Positions 9,569 through 18,634 of a DNA stretch of 64,000 bases are shown here, one piece after another; positions within the stretch are counted from its first letter, which is position 1, and each line of letters starts with the position of its first letter. The stretch comes from JAEVLT01 sp044598425. Its GTDB lineage: Bacteria > Bacillota > Bacilli > Bacillales > Cytobacillaceae. The stretch lies in NCBI GenBank assembly GCA_044598425.1, contig CP172536.1, positions 62,001 through 126,000 on the forward strand. The letters run 5' to 3'. The notes beneath the pieces are model-generated. The model worked only from the letters and a program-made list of their open reading frames with translations. It did not search any database and had not been told where the DNA came from. Made by a program: the position numbers and the translations under genes.

Positions 9569-9600
9569 AAAGACAAGTCAATGCGGCTTGTCTTTTTGTT
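9569..9600 (+). terminator. Terminator after yabR
   Basis: The inverted repeat AAAGACAAG / CTTGTCTTT is followed by a T-run at 9593-9600. Confidence 0.85.
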
Positions 9601-9602
9601 TT

Positions 9603-9657
9603 ACTATCGGAGCGCCCTGACGACTACGTCAAATGACCAAGGGTGCTTCCGCTTTTC
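9603..9657. repeat. Degenerate fragment of a REP-like repeat
   Basis: The fragment begins ACTATC and ends ATGACCAAGGGTGCTTCCGC plus TTTTCT, resembling the two ends of the larger element at 22326-22545 (GATGACCAAGGGCGCTTGCG plus CTTTTCTTA). The middle is deleted. Confidence 0.55.
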
Positions 9658-9659
9658 TA

Positions 9660-9694
9660 ATAAAAAAGCATCGAAATTTTTCGATGCTTTTAGC
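9660..9694 (-). terminator. Terminator of the reverse-strand tRNA-Met
   Basis: AAAAGCATCGAAA / TTTCGATGCTTTT reads on the reverse strand into TTTTTTATTA. It lies just downstream of the tRNA-Met gene. Confidence 0.75.
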
Positions 9695-9732
9695 GTTGCC
9701 CGTGATGCCTGGGTCGTTACTTGCTATTAGGA

Positions 9733-9806
9733 TAGCGGCGGAGGGGATCGAACCCCCGACCTTACGGGTATGAACCGTACGCTCTAGCCAGCTGAGCTAC
9801 ACCGCC
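9733..9806 (-). tRNA. tRNA-Met (CAT), elongator type
   Basis: The 74-nt cloverleaf on the reverse strand starts GGCGGTGTAGCTCAGCTGG and has an anticodon loop TTCATAC and T-arm GGTTCGATC. The acceptor strand is GGCGGTG, unlike the CGCGGGG of initiator tRNA, so it is elongator Met. The CCA end is not encoded (TCC follows the discriminator A). The location between yabR and spoIIE matches trnSL-Met1 of B. subtilis. Confidence 0.93.
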
Positions 9807-9829
9807 ATAATCATTTTGACACAAGAAAT

Positions 9830-9858
9830 ATAATAACCGGGATAAAAAAGGTTGTCAA
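9830..9858 (-). promoter_or_regulatory. Sigma A promoter for tRNA-Met
   Basis: On the reverse strand, TTGACA (9858-9853), a 17-base spacer and TATTAT (9835-9830) lie about 24 bases before the tRNA. Confidence 0.85.
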
Positions 9859-9925
9859 TGTCTTTTTGTGGTAAAAACAAGGTTTTTGTCATAGTGAGAA
9901 GTTTTACCGTCATTTTCGTGAAATC

Positions 9926-9991
9926 CGTCGAACGAATTTTTAAAGCTTGTCTGCTATTTTGACAATCTTTTATTTTCACTGATTTTATAAT
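9926..9991 (+). promoter_or_regulatory. spoIIE promoter with 21-bp spacer and Spo0A-box-like sites
   Basis: TTGACA (9959-9964) and TATAAT (9986-9991) are both consensus but 21 bases apart, the hallmark of Spo0A~P-activated sigma A promoters such as B. subtilis spoIIE and spoIIG. CGTCGAA at 9926-9932 matches the 0A box TGTCGAA at 6 of 7 positions. A reverse-oriented TTGTCAAAA overlaps the -35 element. Confidence 0.75.
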
Positions 9992-10026
9992 AGTCTCCAA
10001 CAAGAAAATGATAGGAAGTGTCCTTG

Positions 10027-12501
10027 ATGGAAAAGATTGAACCGAATTTAATGGAGCCGATTGGGGAAGTGAACCTGCGGGCAGCAAAAATGGATTTGTC
10101 AAATACGGCAAGGAAATTTCAGACGAAGATGGAGAACTTTCTTGTGAAAAAAGGGTATTTATTATTGTTGGTAGGCTTTTTGCTTGGGCGCGCCTTAATA
10201 TTGTCAAAGCTAACTCCCTTCAGCCTGCCTTTCTTTGCTGTTGTCTATTTGCTCAAGAAAGATCGAGCCCCTCTAGCCTTAATAGGCCTTATAGCCGGTG
10301 CTGCCACGATTTCATTTGCCAATGCTGCGTCAACCTTCGCCATTACTTTCCTTTTTATGCTCTTCTTTCAAATGACAAAAAGGTGGTTGAAGAATGAAAC
10401 AAAATCCTTACCGATCTATGTCAGTCTTATTTTAACAGTCGGGAAGCTGGCAGAAAGCTTTGTGATTACAAAAGATTTGTCATTGTACGACGGAATAATG
10501 TCAGCGGTGCAAGGAAGTTTAGCCTTTATTTTAACCCTTATTTTTATGCAAAGCATCCCTCTGTTAACAATGAATAAACGCAAGCAATCACTGACAACGG
10601 AAGAAATTGTTTGTTTAATTATTATGCTGGCATCGATTATGACAGGGACGATTGGCTGGGTTGCATATGATCTTTCGATTGAACATATCATGTCAAGATA
10701 TTTAGTATTAGTTTTTTCGTTTGTAGCAGGAGCCACAGTAGGATCAACAGTCGGAGTGGTTACAGGATTGATTTTCAGCTTGGCTAATGTCTCTAGTTTT
10801 TACCATATGAGTCTGCTCGCCTTTTCTGGCGTGTTGGGAGGTTTATTGAAGGAAGGCAAGAAAATTGGTGTATCTGTAGGGTTATTAATTGCGACATTGT
10901 TGATTGGAATGTATGGTGAAGGCGGTGGTTCCATTTTGCTAACTGTGCTCGAATCAACCTCGGCGATTATCTTATTCCTGCTTACTCCGAAATCGCTTAC
11001 ATCACGGTTGGCAAAGCATATTCCCGGGACACCTGAATATACTGCGGAACAACAGAAATATATGCGGAAAATGAGAGATGTTACCGCCCAGCGTGTCGCT
11101 CAGTTTTCAACAGTCTTTCATGCGCTGTCACAAAGCTTCTCCCACAATGATGACAAAGCGGACCTGGAAGTAGAAGATCGCGAATTGGACTATTTTTTAA
11201 GCAATGTTACGGAAAAAACATGCCAAACATGCTTTAAAAAAGAACAATGCTGGTCCAAGAACTTTACTACAACATATGAGTATATGAGTGAGATTATTCA
11301 TGAAATGGATCAAAATACCGGAACGGTTTCGCAAAAATTAACGAGAGACTTTGAAAAACATTGTACAAGATCGAAAAAGGTAATGGATGTGATCCAGCAG
11401 GAATTAACTTTTTACCAAGCCAATCAAAAATTGAAAAAGAAAGTGATGGAAAGCAGAAAATTAGTGGCGGATCAATTGCTGGGCGTTTCCGAGGTAATGG
11501 GAAATTTCGCAAAAGAAATCCAGCGGGAGCGGGAAAATCATCATAAACAGGAAGAACAGATTTTAGACGCCCTCCAAGAATGTGGGATTCAAATTGAAAA
11601 TGTAGAAATTTATAGTTTAGAACAAGGAAATGTCGATATCGACATCCAGCTTCCATTTGGAAACAACCATGGGGAATGTGAAAAATTAATTGCTCCGATG
11701 CTTTCAGATATTCTTGGAGAAACGATTGTCGTCAGTACAGAGGCAGAAGAAAGCAATCCAAACGGATTTTCCCAAGTTACCTTTAAATCAACGAAAGCTT
11801 TTGTTGTTGAGACGGGCGTTGCGCACGCTGCGAAGGACGGCGGGTTTATATCGGGTGACAGCTACTCAACAATAGAACTGGGAGGCGGCAAGTTTGCGAT
11901 TGCGATTAGCGACGGAATGGGGAACGGAGAAAGAGCCCATTACGAGAGCAACGAAACGCTCAAGCTATTACAGAAAATCTTAAAGTCGGGAATTGAAGAA
12001 AGGGTTGCGATTAAGTCGGTCAATTCTGTTTTGTCTTTAAGAACTACCGATGAAATTTTTTCAACACTTGATTTAGCAATGATTGATCTGCAAAATGCTT
12101 CGGCAAAATTCCTGAAAATTGGCTCAACTCCGAGTTTTATAAAACGGGGCGATCGGGTGATTAAAATACAGGCAAGCAATTTGCCGATAGGAATTTTGCA
12201 GGAATTCGAAGTCGATGTCGTAAGCCAGCAATTAAAAGCGGGAGATTTATTAATTATGATGAGCGATGGAGTTTTTGAAGGGCCGAAGCATGTCGAAAAC
12301 TATGATTTGTGGATGAAGCGGAAAATTAAAGAGTTAGAGACGGATGATCCTCAAGAAGTAGCCGATTTAATAATGGAAGAAGTAATTCGATCCCGATCTG
12401 GATTAATTGAAGATGACATGACGGTAACAGTTGCAAAAATTAAACACAACACGCCAAAGTGGGCATCGATTCCTGTGCAAAAAATGAAACTTAGAGCTTA
12501 A
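10027..12501 (+). CDS. spoIIE: Stage II sporulation phosphatase SpoIIE
   Basis: SpoIIE is a PP2C-type phosphatase that dephosphorylates SpoIIAA and so activates sigma F in the forespore; it also associates with FtsZ at the polar septum. The N-terminal ~320 residues hold about ten membrane segments, the centre (to about residue 580) is the regulatory/FtsZ-interacting part including a CxxC-rich stretch, and the C-terminal ~240 residues are the phosphatase with ISDGMGNGE (Asp629) and MMSDGVFEG (Asp747) as metal-binding motifs. I chose ATG 10027 because AGGAAG at 10013-10018 is 8 bases upstream and the B. subtilis protein begins MEK; a GTG at 10018 overlaps that site. The length, 824 aa, is normal. 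A Spo0A-type promoter lies upstream. Confidence 0.96.
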   Translation: MEKIEPNLMEPIGEVNLRAAKMDLSNTARKFQTKMENFLVKKGYLLLLVGFLLGRALILSKLTPFSLPFFAVVYLLKKDRAPLALIGLIAGAATISFANAASTFAITFLFMLFFQMTKRWLKNETKSLPIYVSLILTVGKLAESFVITKDLSLYDGIMSAVQGSLAFILTLIFMQSIPLLTMNKRKQSLTTEEIVCLIIMLASIMTGTIGWVAYDLSIEHIMSRYLVLVFSFVAGATVGSTVGVVTGLIFSLANVSSFYHMSLLAFSGVLGGLLKEGKKIGVSVGLLIATLLIGMYGEGGGSILLTVLESTSAIILFLLTPKSLTSRLAKHIPGTPEYTAEQQKYMRKMRDVTAQRVAQFSTVFHALSQSFSHNDDKADLEVEDRELDYFLSNVTEKTCQTCFKKEQCWSKNFTTTYEYMSEIIHEMDQNTGTVSQKLTRDFEKHCTRSKKVMDVIQQELTFYQANQKLKKKVMESRKLVADQLLGVSEVMGNFAKEIQRERENHHKQEEQILDALQECGIQIENVEIYSLEQGNVDIDIQLPFGNNHGECEKLIAPMLSDILGETIVVSTEAEESNPNGFSQVTFKSTKAFVVETGVAHAAKDGGFISGDSYSTIELGGGKFAIAISDGMGNGERAHYESNETLKLLQKILKSGIEERVAIKSVNSVLSLRTTDEIFSTLDLAMIDLQNASAKFLKIGSTPSFIKRGDRVIKIQASNLPIGILQEFEVDVVSQQLKAGDLLIMMSDGVFEGPKHVENYDLWMKRKIKELETDDPQEVADLIMEEVIRSRSGLIEDDMTVTVAKIKHNTPKWASIPVQKMKLRA

Positions 12502-12598
12502 CAGAGAGAGCCTTTTGCTGAAACAAAGCCACTTTTATGTATAAATCTCCTCCATCGCGTCGACAATGGTAACACTAAATAAGTGGAGGAAATGAATC

Positions 12599-13336
12599 AT
12601 GTATACAGGGAAAATTCAGCAAATTTTATTGATTACGGATGGCTGTTCCAATCAAGGTGAAGACCCGATTGCGATGGCAGCGCTAGCGAAGGAAGAAGGA
12701 ATTACGGTAAATGTAATTGGCGTAATGGATCAGGATATTATCGATGATAAAGGGATGAAAGAGATTGAGAACATCGCAATGTCTGGTGGAGGCGTAAGTC
12801 AAATTGTTTATGCTCAGCAGCTTTCGCAAACGGTGCAAATGGTGACAAGAAAAGCGATGACCCAGACAATTCAGGGAATTGTTAACAAAGAATTGCAGCA
12901 GATTCTTGGACGGACACAAACAATGGAAGACCTCCCTCCCGAAAAAAGAGGCGAAGTCATGGAGGTTGTTGATGAACTAGGTGAAACCGTAGAGTTAGAA
13001 GTATTAATATTGGTCGACACTAGCGCCAGCATGAAACAAAAACTCCAAACAGTTAAAGAAGCCATCTTGGATTTATCCATTAGTCTCAACTCGAGAACAG
13101 GTCATAATTCTTTTTCTGTGTTTGTATTTCCCGGGAAAAAAAGTGAGGTTGAAATGCTGTTAGGCTGGACTCCCAAGCTGACGATGTTAACAAGTGTTTT
13201 TTCTCAATTGTCTCCAGGAGGTATTACACCGACTGGGCCTGCCATTCGCGCTGCTTTAACTGCATTCCAACAAAAACGGTCTTTAAGGAGCCTTCTTTCT
13301 CGTGATGATGAATCATACTTTGAAGAATCGATGTAG
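12599..13336 (+). CDS. yabS: YabS, von Willebrand factor A-like protein
   Basis: The 245-aa protein has VWA motifs in an unusual order. The TDG motif that normally ends the metal site is at residues 13-15 (ILLITDGCSN), and the DxSxS motif that normally begins it is at 140-144 (LVDTSAS), followed by GGITPTGPAIRAAL. It could be a permuted VWA domain or two half domains. The function is unknown; by position it is the orthologue of B. subtilis yabS. GTGGAGG precedes ATG 12599. A sequence matching the sigma F -10 element (GGTAACACTA, 12568-12577) lies upstream, but no -35 at the proper distance was found. It overlaps yabT by 32 bases. Confidence 0.85.
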   Translation: MYTGKIQQILLITDGCSNQGEDPIAMAALAKEEGITVNVIGVMDQDIIDDKGMKEIENIAMSGGGVSQIVYAQQLSQTVQMVTRKAMTQTIQGIVNKELQQILGRTQTMEDLPPEKRGEVMEVVDELGETVELEVLILVDTSASMKQKLQTVKEAILDLSISLNSRTGHNSFSVFVFPGKKSEVEMLLGWTPKLTMLTSVFSQLSPGGITPTGPAIRAALTAFQQKRSLRSLLSRDDESYFEESM

Positions 13337-14306
13337 TTTCAAGCCGGGAGAGGTTATCGAGGGTAAATGGCATAAGAATAAATATACGATTATAAAAGAA
13401 TTGGGAAACGGCGCCAATGGGATTGTCTATTTAGCATGGCATCAAAATCGCCACGTTGCTTTAAAAATAAGTGAAAACAGTATGTCCATTACCTCCGAGG
13501 TCAATGTGTTAAAATCCTTTGCGAAGGTCCAAGGGTCAACCCTCGGACCTTCTTTAATGGATGTTGATGATTGGAAAAGCAGACAGGGAATGGTTTCTTT
13601 TTATGCAATGGAGTATATTACAGGGTCAGATCTTTTATCTTTTATTGAAAGGAACGGAAAATCCTGGGTAGCAGTGCTGATAATTCAGCTTTTGAACGAC
13701 CTTGAACAATTGCATCGAAATGGCTGGATCTTTGGAGATCTGAAGCCGGAAAATCTAATCGTCACCGGGCCGCCAACTAGAATCAGATGCATTGATGTTG
13801 GCGGAACAACAATTAGGGGGAGGGCAATCAAAGAGTTCACGGAGTTCTATGATCGTGGATACTGGGGACTCGGTTCAAGAAAAGCAGAGCCTTCTTATGA
13901 TTTATTTGCAGTCGGAATGGTGATAATCAATACCGCCTATCCAAAGCGTTTTCACAAACAGACTGGGGGAATGCACCAATTAACAGAGGCAATTCGGCAA
14001 AAGCCAGAGCTTCAGCGGCTTGAGCCAGTCATTTTTAAATCACTTCGAGGCCAATATTCAAATGCGAAGCAGATGAGACAAGAATTATTGTCTCTTGCTA
14101 CGGCTTCTTCACGGACGATGAAAAAACAAGATGGGGAAATGATGCATCAGCTGAAACCAACACCTGCTCCGTTAAAGCAAAACAAGCTTCGATTACAGCG
14201 ATACTCGCCGAAAAAAAAGAAAAAAGGCGGGGTGGTTGAAACTTTGTTCATACTTGCCGTAGTGGCTGCTTTCTATTTCCTTTATATTTCCGGAAAATTG
14301 TTTTAA
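13305..14306 (+). CDS. yabT: Membrane-anchored Hanks-type serine/threonine kinase YabT
   Basis: The protein of about 333 aa has a kinase core with the glycine-rich loop LGNGANGIVYLA, the VAIK-like lysine in HVALKIS, the catalytic loop IFGDLKPENL (HRD replaced by FGD, as in B. subtilis YabT), then a basic Pro/Lys-rich linker (about 265-310) and one C-terminal membrane segment (about 313-330). The B. subtilis orthologue is a forespore kinase that binds DNA and phosphorylates RecA and other proteins. The start is the second of three tandem candidates (GTG-ATG-ATG); ATG 13305 gives MMN as in B. subtilis. AAGGAG (13285-13290) is rather far upstream. Confidence 0.93.
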   Translation: MMNHTLKNRCSFKPGEVIEGKWHKNKYTIIKELGNGANGIVYLAWHQNRHVALKISENSMSITSEVNVLKSFAKVQGSTLGPSLMDVDDWKSRQGMVSFYAMEYITGSDLLSFIERNGKSWVAVLIIQLLNDLEQLHRNGWIFGDLKPENLIVTGPPTRIRCIDVGGTTIRGRAIKEFTEFYDRGYWGLGSRKAEPSYDLFAVGMVIINTAYPKRFHKQTGGMHQLTEAIRQKPELQRLEPVIFKSLRGQYSNAKQMRQELLSLATASSRTMKKQDGEMMHQLKPTPAPLKQNKLRLQRYSPKKKKKGGVVETLFILAVVAAFYFLYISGKLF

Positions 14307-14445
14307 CATCTTTTTTCTTTTTTTTGAAACTATTGTACTATTGGTTCGTAAATAATATTAAAAATATGGCTGAATACGTGTTAAGCTATTATTTGAATGA
14401 TTTCAGTTTGCATCATTAAATTGATTATTTTAAGGAAGAATGAAA

Positions 14446-15840
14446 ATGTTGGAAATGAAAGTGGAAGCCTTTCTTGAGCGGCATTCCTTTGTCCTCGAAA
14501 ATAAACGGATTGTTGTCGGAGTTTCTGGTGGTCCGGATTCATTGGCACTGCTCCATTATTTGCTGGAGAGGAAAGAAAAGAGAAATCTCTTTCTTGTTGT
14601 TGCCCATATTGACCATATGTTTCGCGGAGAAGAGTCATTTGAAGATGCAATGTTTGTAAAAGATTTTTGCTCAGCCTTCTCTATTCCATTTGAAATGACA
14701 CAGGTCGATGTTCATGATCTGATGGTTCGAACAGGTAAAAGTGCAGAAACCGCTGCAAGAGAAGTTCGCTATGATTTTTTTGCAAAGGTAATGAACGACT
14801 ATCAATGTTCCTTCCTAGCACTTGCTCATCATGGAGATGATCAAATTGAAACGATTCTGATGCGCTTAACCCGGGGAAGTACTGGAAAGGCAAGAGCTGG
14901 AATTCCTTTTCAGCGCCCTTTTGAGTCAGGATTTATTTTTCGTCCGTTTTTAAATGCAACAAAGGATGATATTAATCAGTACTGTGAAGAAAAAGATCTC
15001 ATTCCTCGAATGGATCCAAGTAATTTTGAAAGTATTTATACAAGAAACCGATTCCGAAAAAATTGTCTGCCATTTTTAAAAGCAGAAAATCGACAAGTTC
15101 ATGAACATTTCCAGCGGTTTAGTGAAGAACTGCAAAGCGATGAAGACTTTCTCCAAGAATTAACTGTTCAAGAGATGAATAAAGTAATGACAGCAAGAGA
15201 TAATGACCATATTACCATTGATAGAAAAAGATTTCTTGAAATGCCTTTACCTTTACAAAGAAGAGGGATTCAACTAATATTAAACTATCTTTACAAAAAA
15301 AGACCTGTATCTCTTTCGGCAATCCACATTGACCAAGTTTTGGCCTTAATAAACCAGACACATCCATCAGGGAAGTTGGACTTTCCAAACGGATTAAAAG
15401 TGATTCGTTCCTATCTGTCTTGTCACTTCCAATTCGCGCTATTCCAAAATCAGCCATACTGGTTTGAAATAGAAAAGCAGGGGACATATCTTCTGCCCGG
15501 TTTTGGTAAATTAACGATGGAATACGTTGAAGGAGCTGTGGATTCTCACAGCGATCGTGCTGCGCTGTTTCAGGCAGATAAAATTCGGCTGCCGTTGACC
15601 GTGCGAACAAGAAAAGCGGGAGATCGGATGTCCTTAAAAGGGACAGCAGGAACGAAGAAATTAAAAGATATATTTATTGATCGCAAAGTTCCAATCCAAG
15701 AAAGAGACAGCTGGCCCGTGATCTGTGATCATGAAGGCCAAATTCTTTGGCTTCCAGGTCTTAAAAAGTCAGCCTTTGAGGGTATGGGTAATGCAGCAGG
15801 ACGCTTTATTCAACTTACATACAGTAGGAATGATTTCTAG
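14446..15840 (+). CDS. tilS: tRNA(Ile)-lysidine synthase TilS
   Basis: TilS converts the wobble C34 of tRNA-Ile(CAU) to lysidine using ATP and lysine, so that the tRNA reads AUA as Ile. The PP-loop SGGPDS is at residues 27-32, and a substrate-binding and C-terminal TilS domain follows to residue 464. Of ATG 14440 and ATG 14446, the second has AAGGAAG (14432-14438) at a proper 7-base distance. It lies immediately before hprT and ftsH, as in B. subtilis. The gene is essential in Bacillus. Confidence 0.95.
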   Translation: MLEMKVEAFLERHSFVLENKRIVVGVSGGPDSLALLHYLLERKEKRNLFLVVAHIDHMFRGEESFEDAMFVKDFCSAFSIPFEMTQVDVHDLMVRTGKSAETAAREVRYDFFAKVMNDYQCSFLALAHHGDDQIETILMRLTRGSTGKARAGIPFQRPFESGFIFRPFLNATKDDINQYCEEKDLIPRMDPSNFESIYTRNRFRKNCLPFLKAENRQVHEHFQRFSEELQSDEDFLQELTVQEMNKVMTARDNDHITIDRKRFLEMPLPLQRRGIQLILNYLYKKRPVSLSAIHIDQVLALINQTHPSGKLDFPNGLKVIRSYLSCHFQFALFQNQPYWFEIEKQGTYLLPGFGKLTMEYVEGAVDSHSDRAALFQADKIRLPLTVRTRKAGDRMSLKGTAGTKKLKDIFIDRKVPIQERDSWPVICDHEGQILWLPGLKKSAFEGMGNAAGRFIQLTYSRNDF

Positions 15841-15853
15841 GGGGCAATTTTAG

Positions 15854-16399
15854 ATGAAACAGGATATCGAAAAGGTATTAGTATCGGAAGAAGAGATTCA
15901 AGAAAAACTTAAAGAGCTGGCTGCTCAGCTGACAGAAGAGTATAAAGATCGCTTTCCATTAGCAATAGGTGTGTTAAAAGGCGCAATGCCATTTATGGCA
16001 GATTTGCTGAAGCGGATGGATTGCTATCTTGAAATGGACTTTATGGATGTTTCCAGCTACGGAAATTCAACCGTTTCTTCTGGTGAAGTTAAAATACTAA
16101 AGGATTTGGATACTTCCGTTGAGGGAAGGGATATCCTGATTATTGAAGATATTATCGACAGCGGTCTTACATTGAGTTATCTTGTTGATTTGTTCCGTTA
16201 TCGGAAAGCAAAATCCATCAAAATTGTTACTTTACTCGATAAACCAGCAGGTAGAAAAAGTACAATTAAAGCAGATTATGTTGGATTCGATGTACCGGAT
16301 GAATTTGTTGTCGGGTACGGACTGGATTATGCAGAAAAATACCGGAACCTTCCATATATTGGTGTTTTAAAACCTGAAGTATACCGTAATAACGATTAA
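15854..16399 (+). CDS. hprT: Hypoxanthine-guanine phosphoribosyltransferase
   Basis: The 181-aa purine salvage enzyme forms IMP and GMP from hypoxanthine or guanine and PRPP. The PRPP-binding loop IIEDIIDSGLTL has its acidic pair at residues 98-99. It starts 13 bases after the tilS stop with an AGGGGG ribosome-binding site, so the two are probably co-transcribed; the pair acts in ftsH regulation in B. subtilis. The length is typical. Confidence 0.96.
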   Translation: MKQDIEKVLVSEEEIQEKLKELAAQLTEEYKDRFPLAIGVLKGAMPFMADLLKRMDCYLEMDFMDVSSYGNSTVSSGEVKILKDLDTSVEGRDILIIEDIIDSGLTLSYLVDLFRYRKAKSIKIVTLLDKPAGRKSTIKADYVGFDVPDEFVVGYGLDYAEKYRNLPYIGVLKPEVYRNND

Positions 16400-16473
16400 G
16401 CCAATTATAAAAAAGAGGGTTGTTTTCTTGCTGGCAAGACTGTTGGAAAGCTTGAGTAAATAAGTGTAATTCC

Positions 16474-16503
16474 TTGTATTGGCATGATTTTCTATGATAC
16501 TAT
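16474..16503 (+). promoter_or_regulatory. Possible sigma A promoter for ftsH
   Basis: TTGTAT (16474-16479), an 18-base spacer and TACTAT (16498-16503) lie about 35 bases upstream of ftsH. Overlapping alternatives for the -10 (GATACT) exist. Confidence 0.4.
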
Positions 16504-16538
16504 TTAGTATAGTTTTTTACCGTGGGAGGAGGTAAGGG

Positions 16539-18497
16539 ATGAATCGGATTTTCCGTAATACCATCTTTTATTTATTGATATTTCTAGTCATAATTGGCGT
16601 AGTGAGCTTTTTTAATGGAAGCAATGAGCCAACTGACCGCATCACTTATGATAAATTTGTTTCTTATTTGGAAAATGGTGAAGTCAAATCATTTTCAATG
16701 CAGCCTGATCGGGGCGTTTACGAAGTCCGTGGTCAATTTAAAGAAAAAGGAAAGAATTTCTTAACGTATATTCCAAATAGCGATAAGATTCAGGAAAGAA
16801 TCGATAAAGCTGCAGCAACAGCAAAAGTGGATATCATGCCTGCAAAAGAAACTAGCGGCTGGGTAACGTTCTTTACGTCGATCATTCCGTTTGTGATTAT
16901 CTTTATTTTGTTCTTCTTCCTGCTGAATCAGGCGCAGGGCGGCGGAAGCCGGGTGATGAACTTTGGAAAAAGCAAGGCGAAGCTCTACAATGATGAAAAG
17001 AAAAAAGTGCGTTTTAGAGATGTAGCCGGTGCAGATGAAGAAAAGCAAGAATTAGTTGAGGTTGTTGAATTCTTAAAAGATCCGCGTAAATTTGCGGAAT
17101 TGGGAGCACGAATTCCTAAAGGCGTACTCTTAGTTGGACCTCCAGGAACAGGTAAAACGCTGCTCGCTCGTGCGGTTGCAGGGGAAGCAGGTGTTCCGTT
17201 TTTCTCAATTAGCGGATCTGATTTCGTAGAAATGTTCGTCGGCGTTGGGGCTTCCCGGGTGCGCGATCTATTTGAAACAGCGAAGAAAAATGCTCCTTGT
17301 ATTATTTTTATTGATGAAATTGATGCAGTCGGCCGCCAGCGTGGTGCTGGACTTGGCGGGGGGCATGACGAGCGTGAACAAACATTGAACCAATTGCTTG
17401 TCGAAATGGATGGTTTTGGTGCGAACGAAGGAATTATCATCGTCGCCGCAACCAACCGTCCGGATATCCTTGATCCAGCCTTATTGCGTCCAGGCCGTTT
17501 TGACCGGCAAATCACGGTTGACCGCCCTGACGTAAACGGCCGTGAAGCTGTGTTGAAAGTCCATGCGCGCAATAAACCGCTGGATGATCAGGTCAATCTG
17601 AAAAGCATTGCTCAGCGGACACCTGGATTCTCGGGTGCCGATTTGGAAAACTTGTTAAATGAAGCAGCATTGGTTGCAGCTCGGCAAAATAAGAAGAAAA
17701 TTGATATGGAAGATATTGACGAAGCAACTGACAGGGTCATTGCCGGTCCTGCGAAAAAAAGCCGGGTCATTTCTGAGAAAGAACGAAAAATTGTTGCTTT
17801 CCATGAAGGCGGCCATACCGTGATCGGCCTCGTGCTTGATGAGGCGGAAATGGTTCATAAGGTGACAATTGTTCCGCGCGGACAGGCTGGCGGCTACGCC
17901 GTTATGCTTCCGAAAGAAGATCGCTACTTCATGACGAAGCCGGAATTGTTAGATAAAATTACCGGTCTTTTAGGCGGTCGTGTAGCAGAAGAAATTGTCT
18001 TTGGAGAGGTAAGTACTGGTGCGCACAACGATTTCCAACGTGCCACTGGTATTGCCCGGAAAATGGTAACGGAATTTGGAATGAGTGATAAGCTGGGGCC
18101 GCTTCAATTCGGCCAAGCGCAAGGTCAGGTATTTCTTGGCCGTGATATAAATAATGACCAAAATTATTCAGATGCAATTGCGTATGAAATTGACCTAGAA
18201 ATTCAGCGAATTATTAAAGAATGCTATGCAAAAGCAAAGAAAATTTTGACCGAAAATCGTGAAAAGCTTAATTTAATTGCGACAACTCTTCTTGAAGTAG
18301 AGACACTTGATGCCGATCAAATAAAATCCTTGGTTGAAAACGGTCGGCTTCCTGAGCGGACTTCAAGCAATGGATTGGCAAAAAAAGCAGAAGATGTCAA
18401 AGTAAACATTAATGGGAAAAAAGAAGATGAGCCTAAAGCAGATCTTGCGAAAGCAGATTTACATGATGACTCATCTGATGAAAAACCAACTTTATAA
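16539..18497 (+). CDS. ftsH: ATP-dependent zinc metalloprotease FtsH
   Basis: The 652-aa membrane-anchored AAA+ protease degrades membrane and regulatory proteins, including the sporulation inhibitor Spo0E in B. subtilis. It has membrane segments at about 7-25 and 110-130 with an extracytoplasmic domain between them, an AAA domain with Walker A GPPGTGKT (200-207), and a zinc protease domain with HEGGH (422-426). The C-terminal ~40 residues are acidic and low in complexity. HEGGH instead of HEAGH is normal for Bacillus. A GGGAGGAGG ribosome-binding site precedes ATG 16539. A terminator follows the stop. Confidence 0.97.
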   Translation: MNRIFRNTIFYLLIFLVIIGVVSFFNGSNEPTDRITYDKFVSYLENGEVKSFSMQPDRGVYEVRGQFKEKGKNFLTYIPNSDKIQERIDKAAATAKVDIMPAKETSGWVTFFTSIIPFVIIFILFFFLLNQAQGGGSRVMNFGKSKAKLYNDEKKKVRFRDVAGADEEKQELVEVVEFLKDPRKFAELGARIPKGVLLVGPPGTGKTLLARAVAGEAGVPFFSISGSDFVEMFVGVGASRVRDLFETAKKNAPCIIFIDEIDAVGRQRGAGLGGGHDEREQTLNQLLVEMDGFGANEGIIIVAATNRPDILDPALLRPGRFDRQITVDRPDVNGREAVLKVHARNKPLDDQVNLKSIAQRTPGFSGADLENLLNEAALVAARQNKKKIDMEDIDEATDRVIAGPAKKSRVISEKERKIVAFHEGGHTVIGLVLDEAEMVHKVTIVPRGQAGGYAVMLPKEDRYFMTKPELLDKITGLLGGRVAEEIVFGEVSTGAHNDFQRATGIARKMVTEFGMSDKLGPLQFGQAQGQVFLGRDINNDQNYSDAIAYEIDLEIQRIIKECYAKAKKILTENREKLNLIATTLLEVETLDADQIKSLVENGRLPERTSSNGLAKKAEDVKVNINGKKEDEPKADLAKADLHDDSSDEKPTL

Positions 18498-18531
18498 GAT
18501 GAAGTCGTGTCTTTTTAAAAGATTCATCTTC

Positions 18532-18568
18532 AAAAAAAGAGTGCTTCTTTTGAAGCGCTCTTTTTTCT
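18532..18568 (+). terminator. Terminator after ftsH
   Basis: The stem AAGAGTGCTTC / GAAGCGCTCTT with a TTTT loop is followed by TTTTTT. Confidence 0.85.
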
Positions 18569-18634
18569 CGAAAAAACGTTAGTGTGTTATGATGTTTGCA
18601 GTAAAAGATAGAATTTGAACAAAGTGGTGATAGT

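Noticed and set aside
16539..18497. HEGGH in place of HEAGH in FtsH as a possible active-site mutation
   Set aside because: HEGGH is, as I recall, also the B. subtilis FtsH sequence and keeps both histidines and the glutamate.
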